Source: Chloroflexota bacterium
Lineage (GTDB): Bacteria > Chloroflexota > Dormibacteria > Aeolococcales > Aeolococcaceae
NCBI GenBank assembly: GCA_005880445.1
Contig: VBGJ01000031.1
Span: 1-33,339, forward strand
Reading direction: 5' to 3'
DNA: 33,339 nt
The stretch's first letter is position 1. Every line of letters starts with the position of its first letter. A program made the translations under genes and the position numbers. This document shows, piece after piece, positions 1 through 8,559 of the stretch. The notes beneath the pieces were generated by a model. The model saw only the letters and a list, made by a program, of their open reading frames with translations, searched no databases and was not told where the DNA came from.

Positions 1-176
1 ACGTGGGCTACTTCGTGTCCGGACGAATGCACGTGCGCATGGACGATGGTTCGGAGGAAGAGTTCGGAGCCGGCGACGTTCACATCATCCCCCCGGGGCA
101 CGATGCATGGGTGGTGGGCGACGAGCCGGTCGTCGCCGTCGATTGGACCGGCTTCTCGGACTACGCCAAGCGATGA
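1..176 (+). CDS. Cupin-domain protein, C-terminal part (5' end outside window)
   Basis: Reading from base 3, the frame gives about 57 residues ending at TGA 174-176. The pattern is that of the second half of a small cupin barrel: [15 protein letters not shown], then [19 protein letters not shown], matching the cupin G(X)5-7PxG(X)2H type motif 2. Cupins of this size are small metal-binding or sensory barrels, and the substrate cannot be inferred. The stop codon overlaps the start of the next gene by four bases (ATGA, 173-176), so the two are probably translated together. The N-terminus and first cupin motif are not in the window. Confidence 0.75.
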   Translation, partial: VGYFVSGRMHVRMDDGSEEEFGAGDVHIIPPGHDAWVVGDEPVVAVDWTGFSDYAKR

Positions 177-1036
177 GCACGAACATGATCACGACGCGAG
201 ACGGCACCAAACTGTTCTACAAGGACTGGGGAACCGGCCAACCGGTCGTCTTCAGTCATGGTTGGCCGCTGAACGCCGACGCGTGGGACGACCAGCTGAT
301 GTTCGTCGCGTCCCATGGTTACCGCGCGATCGCGCATGACCGGCGCGGCCATGGCCGCTCGAGCCAACCGTGGGACGGCAACGACATGGACACCTACGCC
401 GACGATCTCGCTGCGGTCATCGAGCAGCTCGATCTGAACGATGCGGTGCTGGTCGGCCATTCCACCGGCGGCGGCGAGGTGGCGCGCTACATCGGACGTC
501 ATGGAACCTCGCGCGTGGCCAAGGCGGTGCTGGTGGGCGCTATCGCGCCGCTGATGTTGAAGACGCCGGGCAATCCGGACGGCACGCCCATCGAGGCGTT
601 CGACGGCATCCGTGCGGGAGTCGCCGGGGATCGCTCGCAGTTCTACAAGGATCTCAGCGCACCCTTCTTCGGCGCCAACCGACCCGACTCGACGGTCTCC
701 CAAGGCGTGCGGGACATGTTCTGGCTCTGGTCGATGCAGGTCGGCCTCAAAGCCGCATACGACTGCGTCAAGGTCTTCTCAGAGACGGACCTCACGGAGG
801 ATCTCAAGAAGTTCGACGTGCCGACGTTGATCATCCACGGTGACGACGACCAGATCGTGCCCATCGGCCCGTCGGCGCTGCTCTCCTCGAAGCTCGTCAA
901 GGGCGCGACCCTCACGATCTATCCTGGCGCGCCGCACGGGCTCACCGTCACACTCAAGGAGCAGTTCAACGTCGACCTGCTCTCGTTCATTCGATCTCCC
1001 GCGCGGCGGACCGTGACCACGCAAGCATCCGCCTGA
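173..1036 (+). CDS. Alpha/beta hydrolase, non-heme chloroperoxidase/arylesterase type
   Basis: This 287-residue protein has the usual length for the soluble single-domain chloroperoxidase-like esterases (about 275). Visible motifs are the oxyanion-hole [10 protein letters not shown] near residue 29, the nucleophile elbow GHSTGGG with Ser97, the acid in [10 protein letters not shown] near 221-230, and the catalytic His255 in PGAPHGL. Members hydrolyse esters or lactones and can show perhydrolase side activity; the real substrate is unknown. ATG 173 is chosen because it overlaps the cupin stop by four bases and starts just before the first strand; a GTG- or ATG-started extension upstream would run out of frame through the cupin gene. 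A peroxidase haem site is not expected in this family. Confidence 0.88.
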   Translation: MSTNMITTRDGTKLFYKDWGTGQPVVFSHGWPLNADAWDDQLMFVASHGYRAIAHDRRGHGRSSQPWDGNDMDTYADDLAAVIEQLDLNDAVLVGHSTGGGEVARYIGRHGTSRVAKAVLVGAIAPLMLKTPGNPDGTPIEAFDGIRAGVAGDRSQFYKDLSAPFFGANRPDSTVSQGVRDMFWLWSMQVGLKAAYDCVKVFSETDLTEDLKKFDVPTLIIHGDDDQIVPIGPSALLSSKLVKGATLTIYPGAPHGLTVTLKEQFNVDLLSFIRSPARRTVTTQASA

Positions 1037-1044
1037 GATGTGAT

Positions 1045-1116
1045 TACCCGCACGGGGAGTCGAACCCCGGTTACCACCTTGAAAGGGTGATGTCCTAACC
1101 GCTAGACGATGCGGGC
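1045..1116 (-). tRNA. tRNA-Glu (anticodon UUC)
   Basis: The minus strand folds into a complete cloverleaf of 72 nucleotides including the discriminator base. The acceptor stem GCCCGCA pairs with TGCGGGT with a G1-U72 wobble; the D arm is GTCT/GGAC; the anticodon stem TCACC/GGTGG encloses CTTTCAA, giving anticodon TTC; the T arm is CGGGG-TTCGACT-CCCCG. CCA is not encoded. A TAACAT box (1125-1130, minus) ends 8 bases before the mature 5' end and could be its -10. The gene lies about 580 bases from, and on the opposite strand to, the cognate synthetase gene gltX. Confidence 0.96.
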
Positions 1117-1124
1117 TCGCCGCC

Positions 1125-1130
1125 ATGTTA
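1125..1130 (-). promoter_or_regulatory. Putative -10 box of tRNA-Glu
   Basis: TAACAT on the minus strand, 8 bases before the mature tRNA 5' end, matches the TAnnnT -10 pattern seen repeatedly in this window. No convincing -35 box is visible at 16-18 bases upstream. Confidence 0.4.
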
Positions 1131-1185
1131 GAGGCGGGCCTGGTCACGGGCCCCGGAGCACCCGGGCCGTGCGACAGGCCGCCGG

Positions 1186-1191
1186 TATACT
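1186..1191 (+). promoter_or_regulatory. Leaderless-type -10 box before the gene at 1198
   Basis: TATACT ends 6 bases before ATG 1198, which places the expected transcription start at the A of the start codon. No Shine-Dalgarno sequence is present between them. Confidence 0.55.
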
Positions 1192-1197
1192 CCGCGC

Positions 1198-1656
1198 ATG
1201 CCCGTGCGAGAGATCCTCGGCAAGACAATCGGGTTCGGACTGACGGCTGCCGCGCTCGCCGTCGGCGGGATCCTCGTGCTCATCGGCAGCCACGCGTACA
1301 ACGATTACTTCAACATCTTTCTCGGCTGGGGGCTCGTCGGCCTCGGCGTCGCCACCGGTGGATACGGCGCATTTGCAATCGGCGCCATCCTGTACGACGC
1401 GAAGCTGCGCCGTCAGGAGGAGGAGATCCACATCTCGCCACGCGACGCGCCTCCCGCGCCGCCACCGCCGTGGGGCATGGGCGACATCGGCCGTCCCGGT
1501 GGCGGGGTGGTGCAGGTCGGCGCGCAGGCACCTCGCGGTGGAGGCGCTCCGCGGCTGATGTCTGTGACCGTCTCCAGCATCGACGGCCTGCTGCTCGTCA
1601 CCGGGCTGCTGGCGTGGACGATCCTCACACTCGTCTTTTTCGCACCGACCCACTAG
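1198..1656 (+). CDS. Small membrane protein of unknown function
   Basis: 152 residues with three likely membrane segments: about 10-30, 38-66 and 128-149. The middle region (about 67-125) is a charged KLRRQEEE stretch followed by a Pro/Gly-rich linker and is probably cytoplasmic. I do not recognise a family. The start is set by the TATACT box six bases upstream, which suggests a leaderless transcript, and by the hydrophobic segment that begins soon after. It lies between tRNA-Glu and gltX, with 43 bases before the gltX start, and may be cotranscribed with gltX. Confidence 0.7.
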   Translation: MPVREILGKTIGFGLTAAALAVGGILVLIGSHAYNDYFNIFLGWGLVGLGVATGGYGAFAIGAILYDAKLRRQEEEIHISPRDAPPAPPPPWGMGDIGRPGGGVVQVGAQAPRGGGAPRLMSVTVSSIDGLLLVTGLLAWTILTLVFFAPTH

Positions 1657-1699
1657 GCGCGCAGCGCCACGAGTTGACATGACGGAGGTGTCCGCACCC

Positions 1700-3115
1700 A
1701 TGCGCACGCGTTTCGCGCCGTCGCCGACCGGTCCGCTCCATTTCGGCTCGGTCCGCACCGCGTTGTTCGGCTGGCTGGCGGCGCGACACAGCGGCGGGAG
1801 CTTCGTGCTGCGCATCGAGGACACGGATCAGGAGCGATACATCCCCGGCAGCGAAGCGCTCATCGTCGAGACGCTGAACTGGCTCGGCCTCGAGTGGGAC
1901 GAGGGGCCGGAGAAGGACGGCCCACACGATCCGTATGTGCAGTCGCTGCGCATTGAGCTGTATCAGGAATGGGCCGACCAGCTGGTGCAGCGCGGCGCCG
2001 CGTACTGGTGCACGTGCGCGCCGGCGCGCCTGGCGGCGATGCGCGAGGAACAGCGAAGGCACTCGCAGCCGACACGCTACGACCGGCGCTGCCTCGGGCG
2101 CCAGGACGAGGTCGCGGCGGAGCGCGCGCAGGGACAACCGGCTGTGCTGCGCCTGCGCATGCCCGACGGCACAACCGAGTGGGACGACGTCATCCGCGGA
2201 CGCGTCGTCTTCGACAACAAGGACATCGACGACCAGGTGCTGCTGAAGTCCGACGGCTTTCCCACGTATCACCTTGCCGTCGTCGTCGACGACCACGTGA
2301 TGGACATCACGCACGTGATCCGCTCCGACGAATGGATCCCCTCGACGCCGAAGCATCTCGCCGTCTACCAGGCGCTCGAGTGGGTCCCTCCGTACTTTGC
2401 GCACGTCCCCGCCGTTCTCGGCCCGGACGGACTCAAGCTCAGCAAGCGGCGCGGCGCGCGCAATGTTCTCGACTACGGCGAGCTCGGCTACGTGCCGGCG
2501 GCGATCGTCAACGCGATGGCGCTGCTCGGCTGGTCATCGGGAACGGAGGCCGAGGTGTTCACCCTGCAGGAGCTGGTCGAGCGGTTCACCCTGGACCGGA
2601 TCCACGCGGCCCCGGCCGTCTTCGACCCCAGACGCCTCGACGACCTCAACGGCGTGCACATCCGGCGCATGGACACCGAGGACCTGGTGCACGCGCTCGA
2701 ATTCCATCTTCCGGGAACCAGCCTGGAGACGCGACGCCGCCTCGTGCCCATGCTGCGCGAGCGCATGGTCACGCTGGCCGACGCGAAGCATCTGGCGGCG
2801 CCTCTCCTCGACGGCGTCGCGCCCGACCAGGCGGATTTCCCACCAAAAGGTGTCGAGCCCGCGGTGGCGCGGGCGATGCTCGATGCGTGCATCGACGCTG
2901 TTGCCGCCGGAATGCTCGAGCATGAAGACGATCTGCTCGAACGCCTTCGCGAGACCGCGAAGCAGCACGCGGCCAAGGTCGGTGCGGCCTTCCGCGTCCT
3001 CTACGTGGCCGTTCTCGGGGAGCCTTCGGGCGTCCCGGTGATCCAGGCGATGGCGTTCCTGGGCAGCGACCGCGCCTTGGAGCGCCTGCGCGCCGCACGT
3101 GCGCGTCTCGGCTGA
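1700..3115 (+). CDS. gltX: Glutamyl-tRNA synthetase
   Basis: Class I aminoacyl-tRNA synthetase that charges tRNA-Glu with glutamate in the cytoplasm. The first line of the protein, FAPSPTGPLHFGSVR, holds the HIGH-type signature (LHFG), and KLSKRRG near residue 248 is the KMSKS-type loop. RIEDTDQER is the conserved glutamate-pocket segment. The C-terminal anticodon-binding region is complete and the length of 471 residues is normal. ATG 1700 is preferred over ATG 1679 because GGAGGTG at 1684-1690 sits nine bases before it, and the protein then starts MRTRFAPSPTG as in the family. Whether it also charges tRNA-Gln (non-discriminating) cannot be decided here. Confidence 0.97.
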   Translation: MRTRFAPSPTGPLHFGSVRTALFGWLAARHSGGSFVLRIEDTDQERYIPGSEALIVETLNWLGLEWDEGPEKDGPHDPYVQSLRIELYQEWADQLVQRGAAYWCTCAPARLAAMREEQRRHSQPTRYDRRCLGRQDEVAAERAQGQPAVLRLRMPDGTTEWDDVIRGRVVFDNKDIDDQVLLKSDGFPTYHLAVVVDDHVMDITHVIRSDEWIPSTPKHLAVYQALEWVPPYFAHVPAVLGPDGLKLSKRRGARNVLDYGELGYVPAAIVNAMALLGWSSGTEAEVFTLQELVERFTLDRIHAAPAVFDPRRLDDLNGVHIRRMDTEDLVHALEFHLPGTSLETRRRLVPMLRERMVTLADAKHLAAPLLDGVAPDQADFPPKGVEPAVARAMLDACIDAVAAGMLEHEDDLLERLRETAKQHAAKVGAAFRVLYVAVLGEPSGVPVIQAMAFLGSDRALERLRAARARLG

Positions 3116-3135
3116 CCGCTGCGCGCCCGAGGCGC

Positions 3136-3567
3136 CTACAGCCCGCCGAGCTCTCTGTCGGTTACGCCGGCGGCGGCGCGACCCGGCTCCGATCGTGACC
3201 GGTCGGGCGCCCTGGTCACCGGGCTGGGTGCTCCCTGGCGGGGTGACGGCACAGGCGGGCTCGACGGCGCCGGCGGCTCGGGTGCGCGCCCGCCGGGTGG
3301 ATCCGCCGGCGAGGTCGGAGCCCGACGGAAGCGGTGCGCCACCGCGGCGGCGCCCCGACTCAGCCAGCGGTAGGCGACGCGGTCCGCTCCGCTGGCGCGA
3401 GCGCCGACGAGCACGCCGGTGACGATGGCGCTCACCGGCCAGTAGGCGGCGAAGAGCGAGAGAGCGGCCAGCACGCCAAACGCGGCCAGGATGGGGTGGC
3501 GGCGGATGAAGGAGGGCCCCTGAGGCGCTTGCGTCCCGGCGGTGCCGCCGGCTTCTCTCGCGGTCAT
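3136..3567 (-). CDS. Small membrane protein of unknown function
   Basis: 143 residues if started at ATG 3567 (MTAREAGG). A longer version to 3675 exists, but its first 36 residues are Arg- and Ser-rich and unlike a real N-terminus. There is one hydrophobic stretch, about residues 26-55 (FIRRHPILAAFGVLAALSLF, then AYWPVSAIVTGVLVG), probably one or two membrane segments, followed by a Pro/Ser/Arg-rich, probably disordered tail. No Shine-Dalgarno sequence is obvious. It is convergent with gltX, 20 bases apart. Not assigned to a family; a real but poorly conserved protein is plausible. Confidence 0.5.
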   Translation of the reverse strand: MTAREAGGTAGTQAPQGPSFIRRHPILAAFGVLAALSLFAAYWPVSAIVTGVLVGARASGADRVAYRWLSRGAAAVAHRFRRAPTSPADPPGGRAPEPPAPSSPPVPSPRQGAPSPVTRAPDRSRSEPGRAAAGVTDRELGGL

Positions 3568-3909
3568 GCCGGGAAGGCTACGAAGCCTCGACGGACACCC
3601 CGAGGACCAAATCCTCAACTTCGGTCCCGCTCTGTCGTTACGACGGCGTGACGCAAACGTCTGGCAGCACGTCATCGCCTGCCTTCCAGAATCTGCAGGT
3701 CGGGGTCAATTGGGAGGTTACGCCGATGGGGTTGTTCCGTCGTGCCGCGGCGGTGGTGAGGCTGCTCGACCACGCGCACTGGTGATAGGCACCATCACAC
3801 TCGCGATCTGGCCATCTCGTTTGCAGTTACTGTCACGCGCAGCGCACAGACAAGTATCGGGCTGACCACAATCCCGCTCTGACGCGGTGATTACAGGACG
3901 ATTGGGCAG
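3568..3909. other. Intergenic stretch upstream of the diguanylate cyclase gene
   Basis: About 340 bases with visibly lower G+C than the genes around it and no convincing reading frame. It should hold the promoters of the two divergent genes. Short pieces (GACGCAAACG near 3650 and GGTTACGCCGATGG near 3716) recall parts of the GEMM c-di-GMP riboswitch, but I could not build the required helices and do not call one. Confidence 0.4.
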
Positions 3910-5751
3910 ATGGCGGCAGTGCTTCCCTCGTCCGAGGCCAGGCGCGGGCGCCTGTCACTGACCGGCTCGCATCGGCTGGTCATCTTCGCGAGCGTGCTCG
4001 GGTGCGTGGCCGCGGCGATCTGGCTGGGGCCGCTGCACGCCGTGACGCGACCCGACTCCGCCGTCTCCATCCCGTGGTGGGCCGAGCTCGCGGCCTGCTA
4101 CGCGGCCAGCCTCTGCTACGTCGAGGTGCGGATTCGGGGAACACGCACGACGCTGTCCCTCACCGAGATCCCCGTGGCCGTGGGGCTGTTCGCCGTCGAC
4201 CCCCATGTCCTGCTCGGCTGCTATGTCGCGGGTGTGCTGCTGGGCCACTGGACGCGCCGCGGCATCCAGCCGGCCAAGGACTACGGCAACCTGATGCTCG
4301 ACGCGATGTACATGGCGGTGACCGTGCTCGTCTTCACCGCCATCGGCCCCTCTGCATCCGGCCCGCTGGCGGCGCAGAGCATCGCGGCGCTGGTGGCCGC
4401 GATGGCCGTGGCCGGCTGGGTCGTGGGACCGATTGCGCTCAACCTGGGCATCTTCCTGTTGCAGGGCGAGCTCCGGCTCCGCGAGGTGATCCGCGCGTAC
4501 CTCTTCCAGGTCATCGCGACGACGACGAACACCTGCCTCGGGGTCACCGCGCTCGTCTTCATGGACGGCCGGCCGTGGCTCGCCTTCGTGCTGATACCGC
4601 CGGTGGCGCTGGTGCTGGCGGCGCAGCTCACCGCAAGCGAGAGCCAGCGGCGCGCGGATCGCATGGAGTTCCTCTACCGGACGGCCGACATCCTCCATTC
4701 GTCGTCGCGGGTGAGGGATCGCGCCGGCGAGCTGCTCGCCGGCATGTCACGGATGTTCGGAGTGGGACGTGCCGAGTTGATCGTCATGCCCGAGGAACGC
4801 GGTGCCGCGATACGGTTCACCGCAACCGGGGGCGACGACCACGCCACCGTGTCGTCGTCCGAGCTGACCTACGCGGAACAGGAAGCGCTCAACGCTCTGC
4901 GCAACTCACGCGTCATCAGCAGCAACCAGGATTCACCCGATACGTCGATGGCCCTGCTCTTCGCCGAACGCGGCGTCAAGCACGGCAGCGCCGTCGCGCT
5001 GCGTGGTCATGAGCGCCCGCAGGGGATGCTGCTGCTCGCGGAACCGCTCAACGGCAACCTGCACATGACGTCACAGGAAGAGAGTCTCCTGGTCACGGTC
5101 GCCGGTCAAATCAGTGTTGCGCTCGAGGCAGGTCAGCTGGCGGGCGCCATTCGCACGATGTCGGCGGAAAAGGACGAGCTGCAGCGCCGCGCGTTCTACG
5201 ACCCGCTCACGCAGATAGCGAACCGTTCGCTCTTCACCGAAGCCGTCGGCAAGGCGTTGACCCGCCTGCCGTCGACACGCCGTCCGGTGGCGACGCTGTT
5301 CGTCGACCTGGATGGGTTCAAGGAGATCAATGACGCGCACGGCCACGCGGTCGGCGACAAGGTGTTGAACGCCATCGCCACGCGGCTGCGCGGGCAGATC
5401 CGCAAATTCGACATGGTTGCGCGCTTGGGTGGCGACGAGTTCGGCGTCCTCCTCGACGGCATGCGACATCGCAGCGACGCGCAGATGGTGGCGCAGCGGG
5501 TGGTCGAGGTCTTGCGCCGGCCCATACCCCTCGGTGAGATCGCCGTCAGTGTCGGAGGCAGCATCGGCGTCGCCGTCGTCGACGACCCGAAGGACGTGCC
5601 CGCTCCGGACGAGCTGCTGCGCCGCGCCGACATGGCGATGTACCTGGCCAAGCGGCAGGGCAAGGACCGCTACGTCGTGTTCGACACCAGCGCACGTGAG
5701 CCGGTGATCGCCACCAACGCCCGCGCGACGGTGGAGCCGCCGCCCGCCTGA
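3910..5751 (+). CDS. Membrane-anchored GAF-GGDEF diguanylate cyclase
   Basis: 613 residues that should make c-di-GMP from two GTP at the membrane. Residues about 20-240 are a multi-pass hydrophobic sensor region of the MASE type (six to eight segments). About 255-410 is a GAF-like domain, followed by a short coiled linker (SAEKDELQRRAFYDPLT), and about 425-590 is the GGDEF domain. The active-site loop is intact, G507-G508-D509-E510-F511, and the product-inhibition site RxxD is present as R498-K-F-D501, exactly five residues before it. There is no EAL or HD-GYP domain, so no phosphodiesterase activity is expected from this protein. The last 25 residues are a low-complexity tail. ATG 3910 is the only start that keeps the first membrane segment; it lacks a strong Shine-Dalgarno sequence. 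The signal sensed is unknown. Confidence 0.9.
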   Translation: MAAVLPSSEARRGRLSLTGSHRLVIFASVLGCVAAAIWLGPLHAVTRPDSAVSIPWWAELAACYAASLCYVEVRIRGTRTTLSLTEIPVAVGLFAVDPHVLLGCYVAGVLLGHWTRRGIQPAKDYGNLMLDAMYMAVTVLVFTAIGPSASGPLAAQSIAALVAAMAVAGWVVGPIALNLGIFLLQGELRLREVIRAYLFQVIATTTNTCLGVTALVFMDGRPWLAFVLIPPVALVLAAQLTASESQRRADRMEFLYRTADILHSSSRVRDRAGELLAGMSRMFGVGRAELIVMPEERGAAIRFTATGGDDHATVSSSELTYAEQEALNALRNSRVISSNQDSPDTSMALLFAERGVKHGSAVALRGHERPQGMLLLAEPLNGNLHMTSQEESLLVTVAGQISVALEAGQLAGAIRTMSAEKDELQRRAFYDPLTQIANRSLFTEAVGKALTRLPSTRRPVATLFVDLDGFKEINDAHGHAVGDKVLNAIATRLRGQIRKFDMVARLGGDEFGVLLDGMRHRSDAQMVAQRVVEVLRRPIPLGEIAVSVGGSIGVAVVDDPKDVPAPDELLRRADMAMYLAKRQGKDRYVVFDTSAREPVIATNARATVEPPPA

Positions 5752-5752
5752 T

Positions 5753-5766
5753 CCCCTGCCGAGGGG
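5753..5766 (+). terminator. Small hairpin after the diguanylate cyclase gene
   Basis: CCCCT-GCCG-AGGGG begins two bases after the stop codon. The stem is only five pairs and no T run follows, so it could be a weak terminator or an mRNA 3'-end stabiliser. Confidence 0.3.
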
Positions 5767-5777
5767 TCGGCGCGGGC

Positions 5778-5783
5778 TACCAT
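5778..5783 (+). promoter_or_regulatory. Leaderless-type -10 box of the cfa-like gene
   Basis: TACCAT ends six bases before GTG 5790, the same geometry as at 1186, 26855, 29126 and 29161. It supports the GTG start, which lacks a Shine-Dalgarno sequence. Confidence 0.45.
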
Positions 5784-5789
5784 GCGGCG

Positions 5790-7130
5790 GTGGGCGCCGT
5801 GAACACCTCTGGTGCGCGTCGTTTGCACCGCGCGCTGGCCAGGCTGCTGGGGACCGATCGCTTCCACGTCGCGCTCTGGACGGGCGACGTGATCGAGGGC
5901 GGCGCGCCGCCGGCATTCACGCTCGCGCTGCGGTCGCGGCATGCCCTCGACGTGCTCGTCGGCGGTCTTCCGGAGCGAGCGTTCGGCCGCGCGTACGTGA
6001 CCGGCGAGCTCGAGATCGATCCGCTCGAGCCCTTCCTCGAGCGCGTGGCGCGCACACCGGCGTGGAGCGTCGCGACCGGCTGGCCGCGCGTGGTGGCAGC
6101 TGCCATCGCGCTCGGCGCGCGCCCGGGCCGCGGCACCCCGGGCGACGCGGAGGCGCACCTGCGCGGCCTGCGCCATTCCCGCGCGCGCGACGCCGCGGCC
6201 GTCCGGCACCACTACGACCTGCCGCCCGAGTTCTACGCGCTGTTTCTCGATCGCACCATGACGTACTCCTGCGCGTACTTCGAGGACGAGGACGTCGACC
6301 TGGACACCGCGCAGCGGGCCAAGCTCGACCTCGTCTGCCGCAAGCTGCGCCTGCGCGCTGACGAGCGGCTGCTGGATGTCGGATGCGGATGGGGCAGCCT
6401 GGTGCTGCACGCGGTGCGCGAGTACGGTGTGCGAGCGGTCGGCATCACGCTGAGCCCGCGACAGCTCGAGGTCGCGCGACGCAGTGCCGCCGAGGCCGGC
6501 CTGCAGCATCGCGCGGAGTTCAGGCTCCTCGATTATCGCGACATCGCCGGCGAGCGCTTCGACGCGATCGCGAGCGTGGGCATGATCGAGCACGTGGGCC
6601 GCGATCAGCTGCGCGAGTATGCGCGATCACTGCAGCGCGCGCTGCGTCCGGGTGGGCGAGCGCTGGTGCACGGCATCACGTGCAGGCCGCAGGCGCGCCT
6701 CAACCGAGCATCGTTCATCAACACGTTCGTGTTCCCCGACGGAGAGCTGGAGGACGCCGGCCGCGTGGTGCGCGAGCTGGAGTTTGCGGGGCTCGAGGTG
6801 CGCGACGTGGAGAGCCTGCGGGAGCACTACGCGCTGACGCTGCAGCACTGGCGTCGCAGGCTCGACCAGCACTGGGACGACGCGGTGCGGCTCGCCGGCG
6901 AGCGCCGCGCGCGCGTCTGGCGCCTGTACATGACCGGCTCCATCGTCGGCTTCCGCCTCGGCTCGATCGCCATTCATCAGACCCTTGCCGTGCGCCCCAC
7001 CGAGACCGGCGGGTCGGGCGTGCCGCTGCTTCGCTCGGACTGGTACCGCGACGGCCGCAGACGCCGGCAGGCGTCACCGGCCCGCGCGCGCACGCAGGCG
7101 GCGCCCCGCGAACCGGCAGCGACACACTGA
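5790..7130 (+). CDS. Cyclopropane-fatty-acyl-phospholipid synthase family methyltransferase
   Basis: 446 residues. It transfers a methyl(ene) group from S-adenosylmethionine to the double bond of membrane phospholipid acyl chains. The N-terminal ~130 residues are the lipid-binding part. HYDLPPEFY and TYSCAYF (Cys about residue 161) are the family hallmark, LLDVGCGWGSL near residue 195 is SAM motif I, and MIEHVG carries the conserved Glu. The C-terminal YMTGSIVGFR aligns with the E. coli block containing Cys354, here Ser, a change I believe is common in actinobacterial homologues. The last ~40 residues are Arg/Ala-rich and probably unstructured. thiD follows after 13 bases, so the two are likely cotranscribed. 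It could instead be a relative that adds a branch methyl rather than a cyclopropane ring. Confidence 0.9.
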   Translation: MGAVNTSGARRLHRALARLLGTDRFHVALWTGDVIEGGAPPAFTLALRSRHALDVLVGGLPERAFGRAYVTGELEIDPLEPFLERVARTPAWSVATGWPRVVAAAIALGARPGRGTPGDAEAHLRGLRHSRARDAAAVRHHYDLPPEFYALFLDRTMTYSCAYFEDEDVDLDTAQRAKLDLVCRKLRLRADERLLDVGCGWGSLVLHAVREYGVRAVGITLSPRQLEVARRSAAEAGLQHRAEFRLLDYRDIAGERFDAIASVGMIEHVGRDQLREYARSLQRALRPGGRALVHGITCRPQARLNRASFINTFVFPDGELEDAGRVVRELEFAGLEVRDVESLREHYALTLQHWRRRLDQHWDDAVRLAGERRARVWRLYMTGSIVGFRLGSIAIHQTLAVRPTETGGSGVPLLRSDWYRDGRRRRQASPARARTQAAPREPAATH

Positions 7131-7143
7131 CCACGACGCTGCC

Positions 7144-7929
7144 GTGACCGTGCCGCGGTGCGTCACCATCGCGACATCGGACTCCGGCGGTGGCGCAGGG
7201 GTGCAGGCGGACCTCAAGGCATTCGCGGCCGCGGGCTGCTACGGCGCGTCGGTCATCGTCGCGCTCACCGCGCAGAACACGCGTGCCGTCGTGGCCACGC
7301 ACGTGGTGCCCGACGAATTCGTCACGCGACAGCTCGATGCGGTGTTCTCGGACATCGGCGCCGACGCGGTGAAAACGGGCGCGCTCGTGTCGGAACGCAT
7401 CGTCGGCGTGGTGGCGGCTTTCCTCGGTGCGCTCGGCGATCGGCTGCCGCCGCTGGTCGTGGATCCCGTGATGCGCGCGAGCACCGGGACACAGCTCCTC
7501 ACCGACGACGCCGCGTCATTGATGGTGCAGCGTCTCTTCCCGCTCGCGACCGTGGTGACGCCGAACCTGCACGAGGCGGAGGCGCTCGCCGGTGCATCGG
7601 GGAGCCGCCGCGAGCTCGCAGAGCGACTGGTCGCGCGCGGCGCACGCGCCGTGCTGATCACCGGTGGTCACGGCGAGCCGATCGATCATCTCTTCGATGG
7701 TCGCCGGCACACGGCGATCACAGTAGGTCGGGTCGAGTCGCGCACCACCCACGGTAGCGGCTGCACACATTCCGCGACGCTCGCGGCACAGCTCGCGCGG
7801 GGCGTGCCGTTGGTCGATGCCGCGCGCGCCGCCGCGGAAATCACGGCGTCCGCTGTCGCACACGGGCTCACCGGCATCGGCGGTGGCGAGGGCCCGGTCG
7901 ACGTGCTCGATCTGCGCGCCCGTCGCTGA
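7144..7929 (+). CDS. thiD: Hydroxymethylpyrimidine/phosphomethylpyrimidine kinase
   Basis: 261 residues, normal for ThiD, which phosphorylates HMP and HMP-P on the pyrimidine branch of thiamine diphosphate synthesis. Seen are the N-terminal SDSGGGAGVQADLKAFAA substrate loop, VALTAQNT, VDPVMRASTG, and the C-terminal anion-hole/ATP motif THGSGCTHSATLAA of the ribokinase superfamily. GTG 7144 is chosen because the family begins with a short strand before SDSGG; the frame can be extended upstream only through the preceding gene's 3' end, with Arg-rich shadow sequence. No other thiamine gene and no TPP riboswitch is seen, and the 13-base gap leaves no room for one. Confidence 0.95.
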   Translation: MTVPRCVTIATSDSGGGAGVQADLKAFAAAGCYGASVIVALTAQNTRAVVATHVVPDEFVTRQLDAVFSDIGADAVKTGALVSERIVGVVAAFLGALGDRLPPLVVDPVMRASTGTQLLTDDAASLMVQRLFPLATVVTPNLHEAEALAGASGSRRELAERLVARGARAVLITGGHGEPIDHLFDGRRHTAITVGRVESRTTHGSGCTHSATLAAQLARGVPLVDAARAAAEITASAVAHGLTGIGGGEGPVDVLDLRARR

Positions 7930-7931
7930 AC

Positions 7932-8550
7932 GTGTGCACCATCCTGCTCGCCTGGAGATGCGTCGCAGACGCGGACGTCGTGCTCGCGGCCAACCGCGAC
8001 GAGCTCGTCACGCGCGCGAGCGCACCTCCTGGCTTGCTGAGCGAGCATCCGCGGATCGCCGGCGGCCGCGATCTCGTCGCCGGAGGGACGTGGCTCGCGG
8101 TGGCCGCCGACGGCCGGCTCTGCGCCGTGACCAATCGCCGCACCGGCTCGGTGGACGAGGTGCGGCGCGACCCGGATCGACTCTCGCGTGGCGAGATCCC
8201 CATGGCCGCGCTGACGAACGTCGACGAAACGGGTCTCGACGCATTCCTCGACGGGCTCGGTCCTGGGCGCTACAACCCGGTCATCGCGACCGAAGGACGC
8301 GAAGCTGCGGACGCTGCTGGACGGCGCGCTCGCTGCGGCATCGAACGCCGCGGACCTGGAGCTGCACCTGCGCACCGTGCTCGCCGACCACACGTCACCG
8401 ACGGATGACCCACTGGACGCGACGTGCATCCACGGAGACGTGTACGGCACGGTGTCAGCATCGACGGTCGTCGTCGCGAATGATCGTGTCACCTACCGCC
8501 ACGCGGCGGGTCGGCCCTGCGCGACGCCGTTCGAAGAGGTCGCGTTGTAG
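7932..8550 (+). pseudogene. Broken NRDE/TANGO2-family gene (internal deletion plus frameshift)
   Basis: GTG 7932 gives MCTILLAW with the conserved Cys2, then AANRDE (the motif that names the family), GGTWLAV and VTNRR. After GRYNPV (about base 8280) the frame runs into non-family sequence and stops at 8408. A different frame, readable from about 8287, continues with RPKDAKLRTLLDGAL, ELHLRTVLADHT, then the typical C-terminal YGTVSASTVVV and FEEVAL, ending at TAG 8548-8550. Joined, the parts give about 206 residues, whereas family members are usually about 240-260. The piece with the expected H-x-L-S/T-N motif seems missing, so both a deletion of tens of codons and a phase change are implied. 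An assembly error is the main alternative. The biochemical role of the family is unsettled. Confidence 0.75.
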
Positions 8551-8559
8551 CGCGGTCCC

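Noticed and set aside
3640-3735. Possible GEMM c-di-GMP riboswitch before the diguanylate cyclase gene
   Set aside because: Only short fragments (GACGCAAACG, GGTTACGCCGATGG) resemble the class; the P1-P3 helices and the tetraloop/receptor could not be built. An Rfam RF01051 search would settle it.
7131-7143. TPP riboswitch before thiD
   Set aside because: Only 13 bases separate thiD from the previous stop and no thi-box sequence lies in or before the gap.
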